From contig NZ_AUAX01000041.1 of NCBI RefSeq assembly GCF_000428945.1, positions 1-51,620 of the forward strand: 51,620 bases of DNA, in the 5' to 3' direction. The position numbers and the translations under genes were made by a program. Below the pieces are notes generated by a model that was not told the origin of the DNA, did not search any database, and saw nothing but the letters and a program-made list of their open reading frames with translations. Positions 16,762 through 25,528 of this stretch are shown one piece after another. This stretch comes from Hamadaea tsunoensis DSM 44101. GTDB taxonomy: Bacteria; Actinomycetota; Actinomycetes; Mycobacteriales; Micromonosporaceae. Every line of letters starts with the position of its first letter. The first letter of the stretch is position 1.

Positions 16762-17018
16762 AGCTGAGCTGGACCGACCATGCCTGGGACGACTACCTGT
16801 ACTGGCAGACGCAGGATCGAAAGACGCTGAAGCGGATCAACACGTTGATCGCGGACATCAAACGGGACCCGGACGGGCAGGGAATCGGCAAGCCCGAGAT
16901 TCTGCGCAACAACCTCGCCGGGCTGCGATCACGCCGCATCGACGACGAACACCGCCTGGTGTACGCGGTCCAGCCGGACGAAATCACGATCATCTCGTGC
17001 CGTTACCACTACGAATGA
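16758..17018 (+). CDS. yoeB: YoeB-family mRNA interferase toxin
   Basis: An 86-residue ribosome-dependent endoribonuclease of the Txe/YoeB family. The E. coli YoeB catalytic residues align as Glu47 (in GIGKPE), Arg66 (in DDEHRLVY), His84 and Tyr85 (in CRYHYE). The SRRIDDEHRLVYAV block is diagnostic. One difference is visible: the usual GFWSRRI reads GLRSRRI, losing the aromatic pair. GTG start overlaps the antitoxin stop (GTGA). Expected to be kept inactive by YefM and to cleave translated mRNA when freed. Confidence 0.93.
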   Translation: MKLSWTDHAWDDYLYWQTQDRKTLKRINTLIADIKRDPDGQGIGKPEILRNNLAGLRSRRIDDEHRLVYAVQPDEITIISCRYHYE

Positions 17019-17041
17019 GGGCGTCAGCCAGATGTAGGATG

Positions 17042-17066
17042 GCGACCTCGACGTCACCGAGGTCGC
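17042..17066. terminator. Hairpin after yoeB
   Basis: GCGACCTCG (17042-17050), 7-nt loop, CGAGGTCGC (17058-17066), between the convergent yoeB and DUF7711 genes. The stem is perfect and there is no U-tract. Confidence 0.6.
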
Positions 17067-17149
17067 GCCCTCAGCCGCTACCCTCCGGCGCTCGGCGCGG
17101 CTACGTATCATCTTCGATGGCGGCACCGACCTTTGCCAGATCGCCTGAA

Positions 17150-17743
17150 TCAGCCATGGACGGCCGCTAGAAGGTCGAGGTAGCCGTGGACGGCCCGCCA
17201 GAGGTGATCTTCCGGGTGGAAGCCGTCACCTCGGTGTCCCCGCCGCCAGTCGGCCTCCCAGTAGAGTTCCTCGACCTGCCGCACATGGGTGAGACTCGCC
17301 GCCAGTTCCGCCGCGAGCTGTTCGCGAAGGACGGCCGGATGAGGTTCGGGCAGGCGTAGCGACTCAACACGGCCGGTACTCAGTGCATCCATGGAAGACA
17401 CGTCGATCCCCTCGCTCGCCGACCATAAACGCAACGGGCGGCGAATGGCGTGGTTGGAAACCGGCCACTCCGTCGGCCGCCAATGCCGCTCAACGGGCGC
17501 CTTGTCCATCTCCAGCAGGTGAGCGAGGCTGGCTGCCCATGGCGGACTCGTGCCCCAGATGACGTCCGCCAACGGCAGGTCGACCACGCAAGCAACCTGT
17601 ACGTAGTCGAGATCGGCAGGGGACTCCAGTACCGGACCGAAGGCGTAGACGCTGAGCAGGGCCGGCACGCTCGCGAAAGGGCTGACCTGCTGGGCGCGTT
17701 CGGCGATGCTGCGGAGTCGGCGCACCGCGGTCGAAAGGCGCAT
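17150..17743 (-). CDS. Conserved hypothetical protein (DUF7711-like)
   Basis: A 197-residue soluble protein resembling the actinobacterial DUF7711 family: an N-terminal STAVRRLRSIAERA helix, a strand with VYAFGPVLESPADLDYVQVACVVDLP, then IWGTSPPWAASLAHLLEMDK and WPVSNHAIRRPLRLW. Function unknown. The pattern of a short helix followed by a D-x-D-containing strand recalls nucleotidyltransferase-like folds, but that is speculative. It converges on yoeB and is divergent from a VOC gene 17 bp away, so the two probably share a promoter region. Confidence 0.65.
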   Translation of the reverse strand: MRLSTAVRRLRSIAERAQQVSPFASVPALLSVYAFGPVLESPADLDYVQVACVVDLPLADVIWGTSPPWAASLAHLLEMDKAPVERHWRPTEWPVSNHAIRRPLRLWSASEGIDVSSMDALSTGRVESLRLPEPHPAVLREQLAAELAASLTHVRQVEELYWEADWRRGHRGDGFHPEDHLWRAVHGYLDLLAAVHG

Positions 17744-17760
17744 CCGGGTATTCTGCCGCG

Positions 17761-18159
17761 ATGGTCGCGTTCATCTCCCATACGTCCGTGGACTGTTCCG
17801 ACGCGTACGCCTTGTCGCGCTGGTGGGGCGACGTCCTGGACTACGCCGAGGACCCGAACGATCCGAACGAACCGGGCCACGAGGAGTGCTTGATCATCTC
17901 CCCCGACGGTACGCATCGCCTCCTGTTCATCGAGGTGCCCGAGGCGAAGCAGCTCAAGAACCGGATCCACTTCGATCTACGCCCGGCCGAGGGCTCCCGT
18001 GACGACGAGCTGGCCCGGCTGATCGAACTGGGCGCGACCACCGTCGACGACCGGCGCAATCCGGACGGGACCGGCTGGGTCGTGCTCGCCGATCCGGAGG
18101 GCAACGAATTCTGCATCCTGCGCAGCAGAGCCGAAGTGGCCGCACACAGCACGGAATGA
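17761..18159 (+). CDS. VOC family protein (glyoxalase-like)
   Basis: A 132-residue single-module vicinal-oxygen-chelate protein: SHTSVDCSDAYALSRWWGDVLDY at the start, NRIHFDLRP in the middle and GTGWVVLADPEGNEFCILRS at the end. Candidate metal ligands are His7, His69-type in RIHFDL and Glu in GNEFC. VOC proteins cover glyoxalases, dioxygenases and resistance proteins, so no reaction is assigned. A clearly related protein is encoded 30 bp downstream on the other strand (18189-18569), sharing the order and spacing of all three motifs. Confidence 0.88.
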   Translation: MVAFISHTSVDCSDAYALSRWWGDVLDYAEDPNDPNEPGHEECLIISPDGTHRLLFIEVPEAKQLKNRIHFDLRPAEGSRDDELARLIELGATTVDDRRNPDGTGWVVLADPEGNEFCILRSRAEVAAHSTE

Positions 18160-18188
18160 GCGGCGAGGACGCGTACTGCGACAAGGAG

Positions 18189-18569
18189 TCAGGCGCGCTC
18201 GGACAGCGACCGTTCCACGCAGAACTCGTTCCCCTCGATGTCCGCCAGGACCGCCCATCCCGTGCCGTCCGCGTTGCGGTGGTCGGCGATCAGCGTCGCG
18301 CCGAGCTTGAGCAGCTGCTCGATCTGCTCGTCGCGCCGGCAGTCGGTCGGCTGGAGGTCGAGATGCAGGCGGTTCTTGGCACCTTTGCCCTCCGGCACCC
18401 GGACGAAGAGGATGCCCGGCCCTTCTCCGTCCGGGGCCACGAGCAACGCCGCTTCCCCGCCCGGCTCCCCTTCGGGGTGCCGCGGGTAGCCCGTGACCTC
18501 GCTCCAGAATCCGGCGAGCGCGTACGGGTCGGCGCAATCCACGGTGATATGCCGAATCAAGGCCGTCAC
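18189..18569 (-). CDS. VOC family protein coupled to a histidine kinase gene
   Basis: A 126-residue VOC protein: IRHITVDCADPYALAGFWSEVTGY, KNRLHLDLQPTD, GTGWAVLADIEGNEFCVERS. It is a paralogue of the convergent protein at 17761-18159 (both keep VDCxDxYAL, KNRxHxDL and DGTGWxVLADxEGNEFC). The GTG start at 18569 overlaps the stop of the sensor kinase gene by 4 bp, so it appears to be the third gene of the response regulator-kinase operon. A link between the enzyme and the signalling pair is an inference from coupling only. Confidence 0.85.
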   Translation of the reverse strand: MTALIRHITVDCADPYALAGFWSEVTGYPRHPEGEPGGEAALLVAPDGEGPGILFVRVPEGKGAKNRLHLDLQPTDCRRDEQIEQLLKLGATLIADHRNADGTGWAVLADIEGNEFCVERSLSERA

Positions 18570-19723
18570 GCGCCAGATGGTAGCGGCTCCGCGCCGCCGG
18601 GAACAGCGACCGTCACTTCGAGGCCTCCGCCGGGCAGGGCGATCGCCGCGACGGTGCCGCCGTGTGCGGTGCAGACCGCGCGGACGATCGACAGGCCGAG
18701 GCCGGAGCCGCGGGCGCCGGTACGCTCCCGGCCGCCCCGCCGGAACGGTTCGAAGAGGCCGTCGACGTCCTTGGCGTCCACCTCGAAGCCGGTGTTGCCG
18801 ACGACGAGGCGGGACATCCCGTCGTAGGTGCTCGTCCGGACCCAGATGCGGCCGTCGCGGTGGTTGTAGCGGCAGGCGTTCTCGATCAGGTTGCCGGCGA
18901 GCCGGTCGAGCAGGCTGGGGTCGCCGACGACCGGGGCCGGGGCCAGTTTCAGTTCGACGTCGAGGTCGAGGCGGCGGATCTCCTTGGCCATCGCGTCGAG
19001 CGCCTGCGGTACGCCGTTGGCCAGGTCGACCGGCTGGTGTTTGGCGAAGGCGGGCCGGGCTTCGGAGCGTGCGAGGACCAGCAGCGCGTCGACGAGGGCG
19101 TTGGCGCGTTCGGAGGCGTCCCGCACGACGGTGCCCATGCGGCGCAGTTCCGCCTTGTCGGCCTCCGAGTCCGACAGTGTCACGTCGATCTCGGTCTTCA
19201 TGACCGCCAGCGGCGTACGCAGTTCGTGCGAGGCGTTGGCGACGAAGCGGCGCTGGGATTCGAAGGAGGACTTGAGCCGGTCCAGCATCGCGTCGAAGGT
19301 CTCGGCCAGTTCGGCCACCTCGTCGTCGGCTCCGGAGTAGTTGATGCGCTGGTCGAGGGTCTGGCCGCCGAGGTGCCGGGCGGTCGCCGTGACCTGCTGC
19401 AGGGGGCGCAGCGCGCGGCCGGCCACCGCGTACGCGCCCGCGACGCCGACCACGCTGATGGCGAGCACCACCAGCAGGCCTTTCTCGATGAGTTCGACGC
19501 CGATCGCGTGGCGGAGCTGGTTCTCCCAGTCCACGACGGGCATCTGCCGGCCGTCGGCCAGCACGACGACCGACTCCGTACGCAGCTGCTCGGCCGGTCG
19601 CAGGGCGTCGCTCAGCAGCAGGTACGCGATCGTCAGCAGCAGCGCGCCGGCGCCGATGAGCAGCAGGCCGTTCAGCAGGGTGAGCCGCAGCCGGAGGGTG
19701 GGCCGCAGGATCCGGCTCAGCAC
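18566..19723 (-). CDS. Sensor histidine kinase
   Basis: A 385-residue membrane histidine kinase. Two transmembrane helices (about 14-38 and 80-103) flank a very short external loop of about 40 residues. A HAMP segment follows. The phosphoacceptor is His166 in ASHELRTPLAVMKTEID. The N box is NLIENACRYN, the G1 region DVDGLFEPFRRGG and the G2 region GSGLGLSIVRAV. GTG start at 19723, overlapping the response regulator gene by 7 bp. The small sensor loop suggests detection in or near the membrane. Longer in-frame extensions upstream run antisense through other genes and are rejected. Confidence 0.92.
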   Translation of the reverse strand: MLSRILRPTLRLRLTLLNGLLLIGAGALLLTIAYLLLSDALRPAEQLRTESVVVLADGRQMPVVDWENQLRHAIGVELIEKGLLVVLAISVVGVAGAYAVAGRALRPLQQVTATARHLGGQTLDQRINYSGADDEVAELAETFDAMLDRLKSSFESQRRFVANASHELRTPLAVMKTEIDVTLSDSEADKAELRRMGTVVRDASERANALVDALLVLARSEARPAFAKHQPVDLANGVPQALDAMAKEIRRLDLDVELKLAPAPVVGDPSLLDRLAGNLIENACRYNHRDGRIWVRTSTYDGMSRLVVGNTGFEVDAKDVDGLFEPFRRGGRERTGARGSGLGLSIVRAVCTAHGGTVAAIALPGGGLEVTVAVPGGAEPLPSGA

Positions 19724-20379
19724 GGCACGATCCGGTATCCGGCGCCGACCAGCGTCTCGATCAGCGGCGGGTCCCCCAGTTTGCGGCGCAGCGTACGCAT
19801 CGTGACCCGGACGATCGTGGTGAACGGGTCCGCGTTGGCGTCCCACACCCGGTCCAGAAGTTCCTCTGTGGACACGACCGCGCCGTCCGCCCGCATCAGC
19901 TCCTCCAGCAGGCCGAACTCCTTGTTGGTGAGGTCGAGCACGAGACCAGCCCGGGTCGCGACCCGCTTGGCCGGGTCGAGCGTGACGTCCGCGACCCGCA
20001 GCACGGGCGGCGTGACCGGCGTGGCCCGCCGCCCGAGCGCCTGGACGCGCGCCACCAGCTCGGTGAAGTCGAACGGTTTGGGCAGATAGTCGTCGGCGCC
20101 GAGGCCGAGCCCCTCGACCCGGTCGGCGACCGTGCCGCTGGCGGTGAGCATGAGCACGCGGGTCAGGGTGCCGGAGTTGGCGAGGTCGGCGCAGATCTGG
20201 TCGCCGTGCACCCCGGGCAGGTCGCGGTCGAGCACGACCACGTCGTAGCGGGTGACGAAGGCGGCCTCGTGCCCCGCGTCGCCGTCGTAGGCGACGTCCA
20301 CCGCCATGCCGTGGCGGCGCAGGCCGCGCGCGATGGCGTCGGCGAGATGGCGCTCGTCCTCGATCACGAGCACTCGCAT
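19717..20379 (-). CDS. OmpR-family response regulator
   Basis: A 220-residue transcriptional regulator. The receiver domain (1-115) has the acidic pair in VIEDER, phosphoacceptor Asp51 in VVVLDRDLPG, Thr79 in LMLTAS and Lys101 in YLPKPF. The C-terminal winged helix (about 125-220) contains LDLTNKEFGLLEELM and the recognition region TTIVRVTMRTLRRKLG, ending in LIETLVGAGYRIVPC. First gene of the operon with the sensor kinase and the VOC protein. The target genes are not evident; the divergent C39-like gene is a candidate neighbour. Confidence 0.93.
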   Translation of the reverse strand: MRVLVIEDERHLADAIARGLRRHGMAVDVAYDGDAGHEAAFVTRYDVVVLDRDLPGVHGDQICADLANSGTLTRVLMLTASGTVADRVEGLGLGADDYLPKPFDFTELVARVQALGRRATPVTPPVLRVADVTLDPAKRVATRAGLVLDLTNKEFGLLEELMRADGAVVSTEELLDRVWDANADPFTTIVRVTMRTLRRKLGDPPLIETLVGAGYRIVPC

Positions 20380-20527
20380 CGATCCTCCCCCTGGTCGGCC
20401 CCGCTTCTCGGCCCCGCTTCACGGTGATCTCCACCCCGGCCCTGTTGCGCCGCACCTCGACGTCCGCCAGGCTGGAGATCCCTTGCGCCGGATCCCCGCG
20501 CCACGAGCCCCCGACGAAGAGACACCG

Positions 20528-21661
20528 ATGAAGGACCGCAGTGTACTTCCCGAGGCCATTGTGCCTCCCGCCGCCGACCCCGCGGCCCCGCGAGACATCG
20601 TCCTGCGTCGCTGGACACCGGGCTTCACCCTGCCGCCCGGCCACGACACCGCCAGCTGGCTGACCGAGGTCGCCCTCGACTTCCCGGCCACCGAGATCGT
20701 CGCCTCCTGGACGGCCACGACGCCCGGCCCGAGCTGGATCGAGGTCGAGACGCGCGGCACCACCACCGCCGGGACCACCACCCGGTGGTACGCGCTGGGG
20801 CGCTGGGCGGCGACCGACGAACATGTCCGGCGTACGACGGTCGCCGGGCAGGCCGACGCGGACGGCCGCGTCAACGCCGACGTCTTCGCCGCCGCTCCCG
20901 GCCGCGAGTGGGTCTCGTGCGAGCTGCGGATCACCCTGCACCGGCCGGCGGGTTCGACGGCCGGGCCCGTGCTGCGCAGCGCCGCCGTGATGGCGTCGCG
21001 GCTGCCGGGGCCGGACGCGCCCTGTCCCGCCGTCGAGCCGGCCGGGCCGATCGGGATCGTGCTGGACGTCCCGGCGTACTCGCAGAACATCCACAAGGGA
21101 GAATATCCCGAGTACGACGACGGCGGCGAGTCCTGGTGCAGCCCGACGTCGACCACCATGGTCATGGACTTCTGGGGCCGCCTGCCCGAGCCCGCCGAGT
21201 ACGCCTGGGTCGACCCCGCGTACCCGGACCCGTTCGTCTGCCACGCCGCCCGGGGGACGTTCGACCACGCGTACAACGGTTGCGGCAACTGGCCTTTCAA
21301 CGTCGCGTACGCCGGCCGCTACGGGCTCGACGGCTTCGTGACCCGGCTGCGGTCGCTGGACGAGGCGGCCCGGTTCATCGCGGCGGGCGTACCGCTGATC
21401 CTGTCGGCGTCCTTCGAGAAGGGCGAGGTTCCGGGGCTGGACTACAGCACGAGAGGGCACCTGGTGGTCCTGGCCGGCTTCGCCGAGGACGGCCGGCCCG
21501 TGCTCAACGATCCGGCCTCCACCGGCAACACCGACGTACGCAAACCGGTCGGCCGGGCCGAGTTCGAGCGGGCCTGGCTGCGGGGGTCGCGCGGCGTGGC
21601 GTACGTGATCACGCCGCCCGGGCACCCGCTGCCGGCCGCCCCGGAGCAGGCGAACTGGTGA
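20528..21661 (+). CDS. C39-like peptidase domain protein
   Basis: A 377-residue protein with a papain-like C39_2 domain in its C-terminal half: Cys204 in GGESWCSPTSTTMVMDFWG, His311 in RGHLVVLAGF and Asn327/Asp328 in PVLNDPAST, in the right order for a Cys-His-Asn/Asp triad. The N-terminal ~165 residues form a beta-rich region (WTPGFTLPPGHDTASWLTEVALDFPA) with no known match. No signal peptide is seen with the ATG at 20528, so either the protein is cytoplasmic or the true start lies elsewhere. The function is probably cysteine peptidase; the target is unknown. Confidence 0.8.
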   Translation: MKDRSVLPEAIVPPAADPAAPRDIVLRRWTPGFTLPPGHDTASWLTEVALDFPATEIVASWTATTPGPSWIEVETRGTTTAGTTTRWYALGRWAATDEHVRRTTVAGQADADGRVNADVFAAAPGREWVSCELRITLHRPAGSTAGPVLRSAAVMASRLPGPDAPCPAVEPAGPIGIVLDVPAYSQNIHKGEYPEYDDGGESWCSPTSTTMVMDFWGRLPEPAEYAWVDPAYPDPFVCHAARGTFDHAYNGCGNWPFNVAYAGRYGLDGFVTRLRSLDEAARFIAAGVPLILSASFEKGEVPGLDYSTRGHLVVLAGFAEDGRPVLNDPASTGNTDVRKPVGRAEFERAWLRGSRGVAYVITPPGHPLPAAPEQANW

Positions 21662-21688
21662 TACCGCCGCCGATCAGCCGGCCGCCGG

Positions 21689-22948
21689 TCAGCCGCCGAT
21701 GAGGCGGTCGAGGTCGCTCAGCCGGACCGAGACCGCGTCGACGATGACCGAACCGTCGCAGTAGAGCCACCGCTGCGTCAGGTCGCAGTAGTTGGCCCGG
21801 CCGCCGAGGGGCATCAGCGGACGCAGCGCGTACGCGCGCCCGTCCGGCGTGTACGGCGCGTAACCGAGCCAGGCCTGGTGGTCGGCCGAGTACGAGGGGT
21901 CGAGGCGCAGCAGCTGCCCGTCCCGGTACGCGCCGATCGCCTCCCAGCCGGTGAGATCGAGGCCGTCGAGGCCGGCGACGGGCTCGGGCGGCTGCTCGGT
22001 CTGGGTGGAGATGATCGCGCCGGTGGCCGGGTCGAGCCTGGCGAACGTGCCCGAGTCGGACTGGCAGATCACCCCGTCGCACGGCCACAGCGCGTGATCG
22101 CCGGGGATCCGCCAGATGATCTTCCTGCGCGACAGGCTGTACGCGGCCAGGTCGATCAGCCCCTCGGCACTGGTCTCCCGCAGCACGAGCAGGTCGCGCC
22201 AGGCGAACAGCGCCGCTCCGGTGACCGCCCGGCCCATCGGCTCGATCGCGCCGTCCGCGAGCCGCAGCGATCCGACCGTGCCGTCCGCGCCGAGCAGGAC
22301 GGCTCGGCGGACCGGACCGGCGTCGGTCGTCTCCGCCGTGATCTGCGTGTGCGCCGCCACCGTACGCGTCCACAGGATCCGCCCGTCGGACGTCGACAGC
22401 CCGGAGAGCTTCGCCGGGGCGTCGGGATCGCTCACCGTCCCCGACAGCAGCATGATCGGAACCTCACCGCTGGTCAGCGCGAAGCCGAACTGCCGCCAGA
22501 GCACCCGGCCGGTCGCGAGGTCGATGGCCGCCACCGAGGCCTTCGCTCCCGATCCGGGTACGTCCTCGGTGATCCCCGGGTAGAGGATCGCGATCAGCCG
22601 GCCGTCGCCCTGCTCGTAGAGGCCGTTCGGCGCGCCGACGCCGTCGACGGTCCAGACGACGCCCCGCCCGTCCAGCGCGTACGCGACCAGGCGGCCGCGC
22701 TCCTGGTCGGTGTTGATCACGAGGTCGCCGATCACGGGCGCCAGCGGCCCGGTCATCCGGCCGATCACGTTCAGGTGCGGGCGCGCGTACGCGGTCGGGG
22801 GCGAACCGGCGAGGAAGCCGGCCGCCGCGATCGTCGCAGCCGCACCGGCGAGCAGGCGGCGGGAGCGCGACAGCAGGCTGTCCATCCGCGGGCCGGGCGG
22901 CGGGCCGGGCTCGAAGCGGCTCGGCTCGCCTAGATCAATGAGGACCAC
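21689..22948 (-). CDS. PQQ-binding-like beta-propeller protein, probably exported
   Basis: A 419-residue protein. It begins with MVLIDLGEPS, a tag seen in a family of actinobacterial PQQ-like proteins, then a Ser/Arg-rich stretch and a hydrophobic helix (about 31-50, RRLLAGAAATIAAAGFLAG) that acts as signal or anchor. The body has repeated propeller blades of the type GRVLWRQFGF, GRILWTRTV, RKIIWRIPGD, each with the W of the beta-propeller repeat. The ligand and partner are unknown; these folds often serve as scaffolds rather than dehydrogenases. It converges on the C39-like gene, 27 bp away. Confidence 0.78.
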   Translation of the reverse strand: MVLIDLGEPSRFEPGPPPGPRMDSLLSRSRRLLAGAAATIAAAGFLAGSPPTAYARPHLNVIGRMTGPLAPVIGDLVINTDQERGRLVAYALDGRGVVWTVDGVGAPNGLYEQGDGRLIAILYPGITEDVPGSGAKASVAAIDLATGRVLWRQFGFALTSGEVPIMLLSGTVSDPDAPAKLSGLSTSDGRILWTRTVAAHTQITAETTDAGPVRRAVLLGADGTVGSLRLADGAIEPMGRAVTGAALFAWRDLLVLRETSAEGLIDLAAYSLSRRKIIWRIPGDHALWPCDGVICQSDSGTFARLDPATGAIISTQTEQPPEPVAGLDGLDLTGWEAIGAYRDGQLLRLDPSYSADHQAWLGYAPYTPDGRAYALRPLMPLGGRANYCDLTQRWLYCDGSVIVDAVSVRLSDLDRLIGG

Positions 22949-22982
22949 GGCAACTCGACGCTCCGGCTCGTCGGCCCGGTTG

Positions 22983-24869
22983 TCAGGCGGTCGGCGCGGT
23001 GATCCGGCTCAGCCAGCCCGACACCTTGCCGGCGATCTCCGGCGCGGTCAGGCCCAGGTCGGCGAGGATCTCGTTGCGCGTGCCGTGCTCGATCCAGCGG
23101 GCGTCGACGCCGAGGTCGCGGACCGGCACGTCGACCTCGTGGTCGCGCAGCAGCTTGCTGACGGCGTCCCCGACACCGCCGTTGCGTACGCCGTCCTCCA
23201 CCGTCACGACCAGCCGGTACGCCGCAGCCAGCGAGACGAGCTCGGTCGGCGCGGGCCGGACCCAGCGCGGGTCGACGACGGTGACCCCGACGCCCTGCTC
23301 CTTGAGGAGGGCGGCGACGGCCATCGCGGTGTGCGCGAAGGAGCCGACGGCGACGAGCAGGACGTCTTTGCTCTCGTCCGCCAGCAGGATGTCGACCGTG
23401 CCCTGGCGGCGCAGCGCGGGCAGGGCGGCCGGGACCGAACCGGTCGGGAAGCGCACGATGGTCGGGCCGTCGGTGACCGCGATCGCCTCGCGCAGTTCCT
23501 CGCGGAGGGTGGCGGCGTCGCGCGGCGCGGCGACCCGCAGGCCGGGCACGACACCGAAGATCGACATGTCCCAGATGCCGTAGTGGCTGGGCCCGTCCGG
23601 ACCGGTGATGCCGGCCCGGTCCAGCACGAACGTCACCGGCAGCTTGTGCAGCGCCACGTCGAGCAGGACCTGGTCGAACGCGCGGTTGAGGAAGGTCGCG
23701 TAGACGGCCACGACGGGGTGCAGGCCGGCGAGGGCGAGGCCGGCCGCCGACGTCGTCGCGTGCTGCTCGGCGATGCCGACGTCGTACGCCCGCTCCGGGT
23801 ACTTGGCGGCGAGCCGGTCGATGCCGGTCGACTCGGGCATGGCGGCGGTGATGCCGACCACGTCCGGCCGCTCGGTGGCGATCTGCACCAGTTCCTCGCC
23901 GAAGACGTGGGTCCACTTCAGGCTGGGCGCGGCCAGCGACTTGCCGGTCAGCGGGTCGAACGCGCCCGGCGCGTGGAAGTTGTCGGCCTCGTCGTCCAGG
24001 GCCGGCTGGTAGCCGTAGCCCTTGCGGGTCACCGCGTGCACGATGACCGGGCCGTTGAACCGCTTGGCCCGCTCCAGCGCGCTCTCCACGGCCGCCTGGT
24101 CGTGGCCGTCGACCGGGCCGACGTACTTGATCCCGAGGTCCTCGAACATCGCCTGCGGGGCGACCGCGTCCTTGATGCCCTTCTTGACCGCGTGCAGCGC
24201 CTCGTAGAGCGGCCGGCCGACCAGCGGCGTACGCTCCAGCGCATCCTTGACCAGGTCGAGCACCTTCTCGTAACCCGGGTTCAGCCGCAGGGTGGCCAGG
24301 TGGTCGGCGAGGCCGCCGATCGTCGGCGCGTACGAACGGCCGTTGTCGTTGACCACGATGATCAACGGGTTCTTGGTGGCCGCGATGTTGTTCAGCGCCT
24401 CCCAGCACATGCCGCCGGTCAGGGCGCCGTCGCCGACGACGGCCACGACGTGGCGGTCCTCACCCAGCAGGGCGTTCGCCTTGGCCAGGCCGTCGGCGTA
24501 GCTCAGGGCGGTGGAGGCGTGGCAGTTCTCGACGAGGTCGTGCTCGCTCTCGGCCCGGCTCGGGTAGCCGGTCAGGCCGCCGCGCTGCTTGAGCCGGTCG
24601 AAGCCGTCCTGGCGGCCGGTCACCATCTTGTGCACGTACGACTGGTGCCCGGTGTCGAAGACGAACCGGTCCCGCGGCGAGTCGAACACCCGGTGCATGG
24701 CCAGGGTCAGCTCGACGACGCCCAGGTTGGGGCCGAGGTGGCCGCCGGTCTTGGCGACCTTGGTGATCAGGAACTCCCGGATCTCCGTACTGAGCAGGGC
24801 CAGCTCCTCGTAGCTGAGACCACGCAGGTCCTGCGGTGAGGTGATGCCGGGGAGAAGTTCACTGCTCAT
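22983..24869 (-). CDS. dxs: 1-deoxy-D-xylulose-5-phosphate synthase
   Basis: A 628-residue thiamine-diphosphate enzyme that joins pyruvate and glyceraldehyde 3-phosphate, the first step of the non-mevalonate isoprenoid pathway. Visible marks: [35 protein letters not shown], the ThDP motif [18 protein letters not shown], and the pyrimidine-domain [18 protein letters not shown] with the catalytic Glu. The C-terminal transketolase domain is complete ([11 protein letters not shown]). Length is normal. The ATG at 24869 begins MSSELLPGI. Confidence 0.97.
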   Translation of the reverse strand: MSSELLPGITSPQDLRGLSYEELALLSTEIREFLITKVAKTGGHLGPNLGVVELTLAMHRVFDSPRDRFVFDTGHQSYVHKMVTGRQDGFDRLKQRGGLTGYPSRAESEHDLVENCHASTALSYADGLAKANALLGEDRHVVAVVGDGALTGGMCWEALNNIAATKNPLIIVVNDNGRSYAPTIGGLADHLATLRLNPGYEKVLDLVKDALERTPLVGRPLYEALHAVKKGIKDAVAPQAMFEDLGIKYVGPVDGHDQAAVESALERAKRFNGPVIVHAVTRKGYGYQPALDDEADNFHAPGAFDPLTGKSLAAPSLKWTHVFGEELVQIATERPDVVGITAAMPESTGIDRLAAKYPERAYDVGIAEQHATTSAAGLALAGLHPVVAVYATFLNRAFDQVLLDVALHKLPVTFVLDRAGITGPDGPSHYGIWDMSIFGVVPGLRVAAPRDAATLREELREAIAVTDGPTIVRFPTGSVPAALPALRRQGTVDILLADESKDVLLVAVGSFAHTAMAVAALLKEQGVGVTVVDPRWVRPAPTELVSLAAAYRLVVTVEDGVRNGGVGDAVSKLLRDHEVDVPVRDLGVDARWIEHGTRNEILADLGLTAPEIAGKVSGWLSRITAPTA

Positions 24870-24960
24870 GGTCCAGAAGTCTATCGGAGCTGGACCTCTT
24901 CGCTCGTCACCCGTCAGGGCGCCTGAATTGTGTTGGTCTGCGACCCGGGCAAACGTGGTG

Positions 24961-25419
24961 TCAGGAGGACGGCACCGGCGGCAGTTGACCGCCGCCCGGG
25001 GCTTTGGCCAGGAAATCCTCGACCGTGGCGAACCTGGTGAGATCAGTGAGCGTGATCCTGCGCACCGGTACGCTGCCCGCCGGACACCGGCCCGCCCCGC
25101 CGGCCGCGGCCGAGGCGTTCACCACACAGTCGACTACTGCACCGTTGTCCGCGTAGCTGGTCGGGACCTGGCTGTCGGCGTACCGGGACAGGACATAGGT
25201 ACGCATCGCCCGGAAGGCGCCCTCGTCCTTCACCTGGACGCCGGCCTTGCCCGCGTACTGGGCGTACGTCGAGTCTGTGGTGTCGGCCACGAACCGGTCG
25301 AACGGCACGACCGCGCCGGACGGGGACGGGCCGGAGGACGCGGCGGTCGAGGGGCCCGCACATCCCCCGAGCGCGATCAGGCAGACGGCGGCGAGCAGCG
25401 GACCCGATCGAGATCGCAT
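24961..25419 (-). CDS. Lipoprotein homologous to the N-terminal domain of the neighbouring neprosin-like protease
   Basis: A 152-residue lipoprotein. The signal peptide ends in the lipobox LIALGGC, so Cys20 is the likely lipid anchor. The mature part ([73 protein letters not shown]) follows the pre-catalytic domain of the protein at 25529-26869 along its whole length (FLTEVAGHGYADYAKAG, FEQMRSYVLDAY, SYVDNGSYFDCV, GTIPMQRLSIERLTAY, LAGFLAKGP). It lacks the catalytic domain. It may be a membrane-tethered inhibitor, chaperone or decoy for the protease, or just a diverged partial duplicate. Confidence 0.8.
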   Translation of the reverse strand: MRSRSGPLLAAVCLIALGGCAGPSTAASSGPSPSGAVVPFDRFVADTTDSTYAQYAGKAGVQVKDEGAFRAMRTYVLSRYADSQVPTSYADNGAVVDCVVNASAAAGGAGRCPAGSVPVRRITLTDLTRFATVEDFLAKAPGGGQLPPVPSS

Positions 25420-25528
25420 GAGCAGAACCCCTCCTCGCGGCGAGCCGGGCGGGCCGCCCCCGCCGGTAGGTACTCGGACATACCGGTGGGAACGGCCCTT
25501 TCCTCACAAGGCTAGTGGAACCCGGAGA

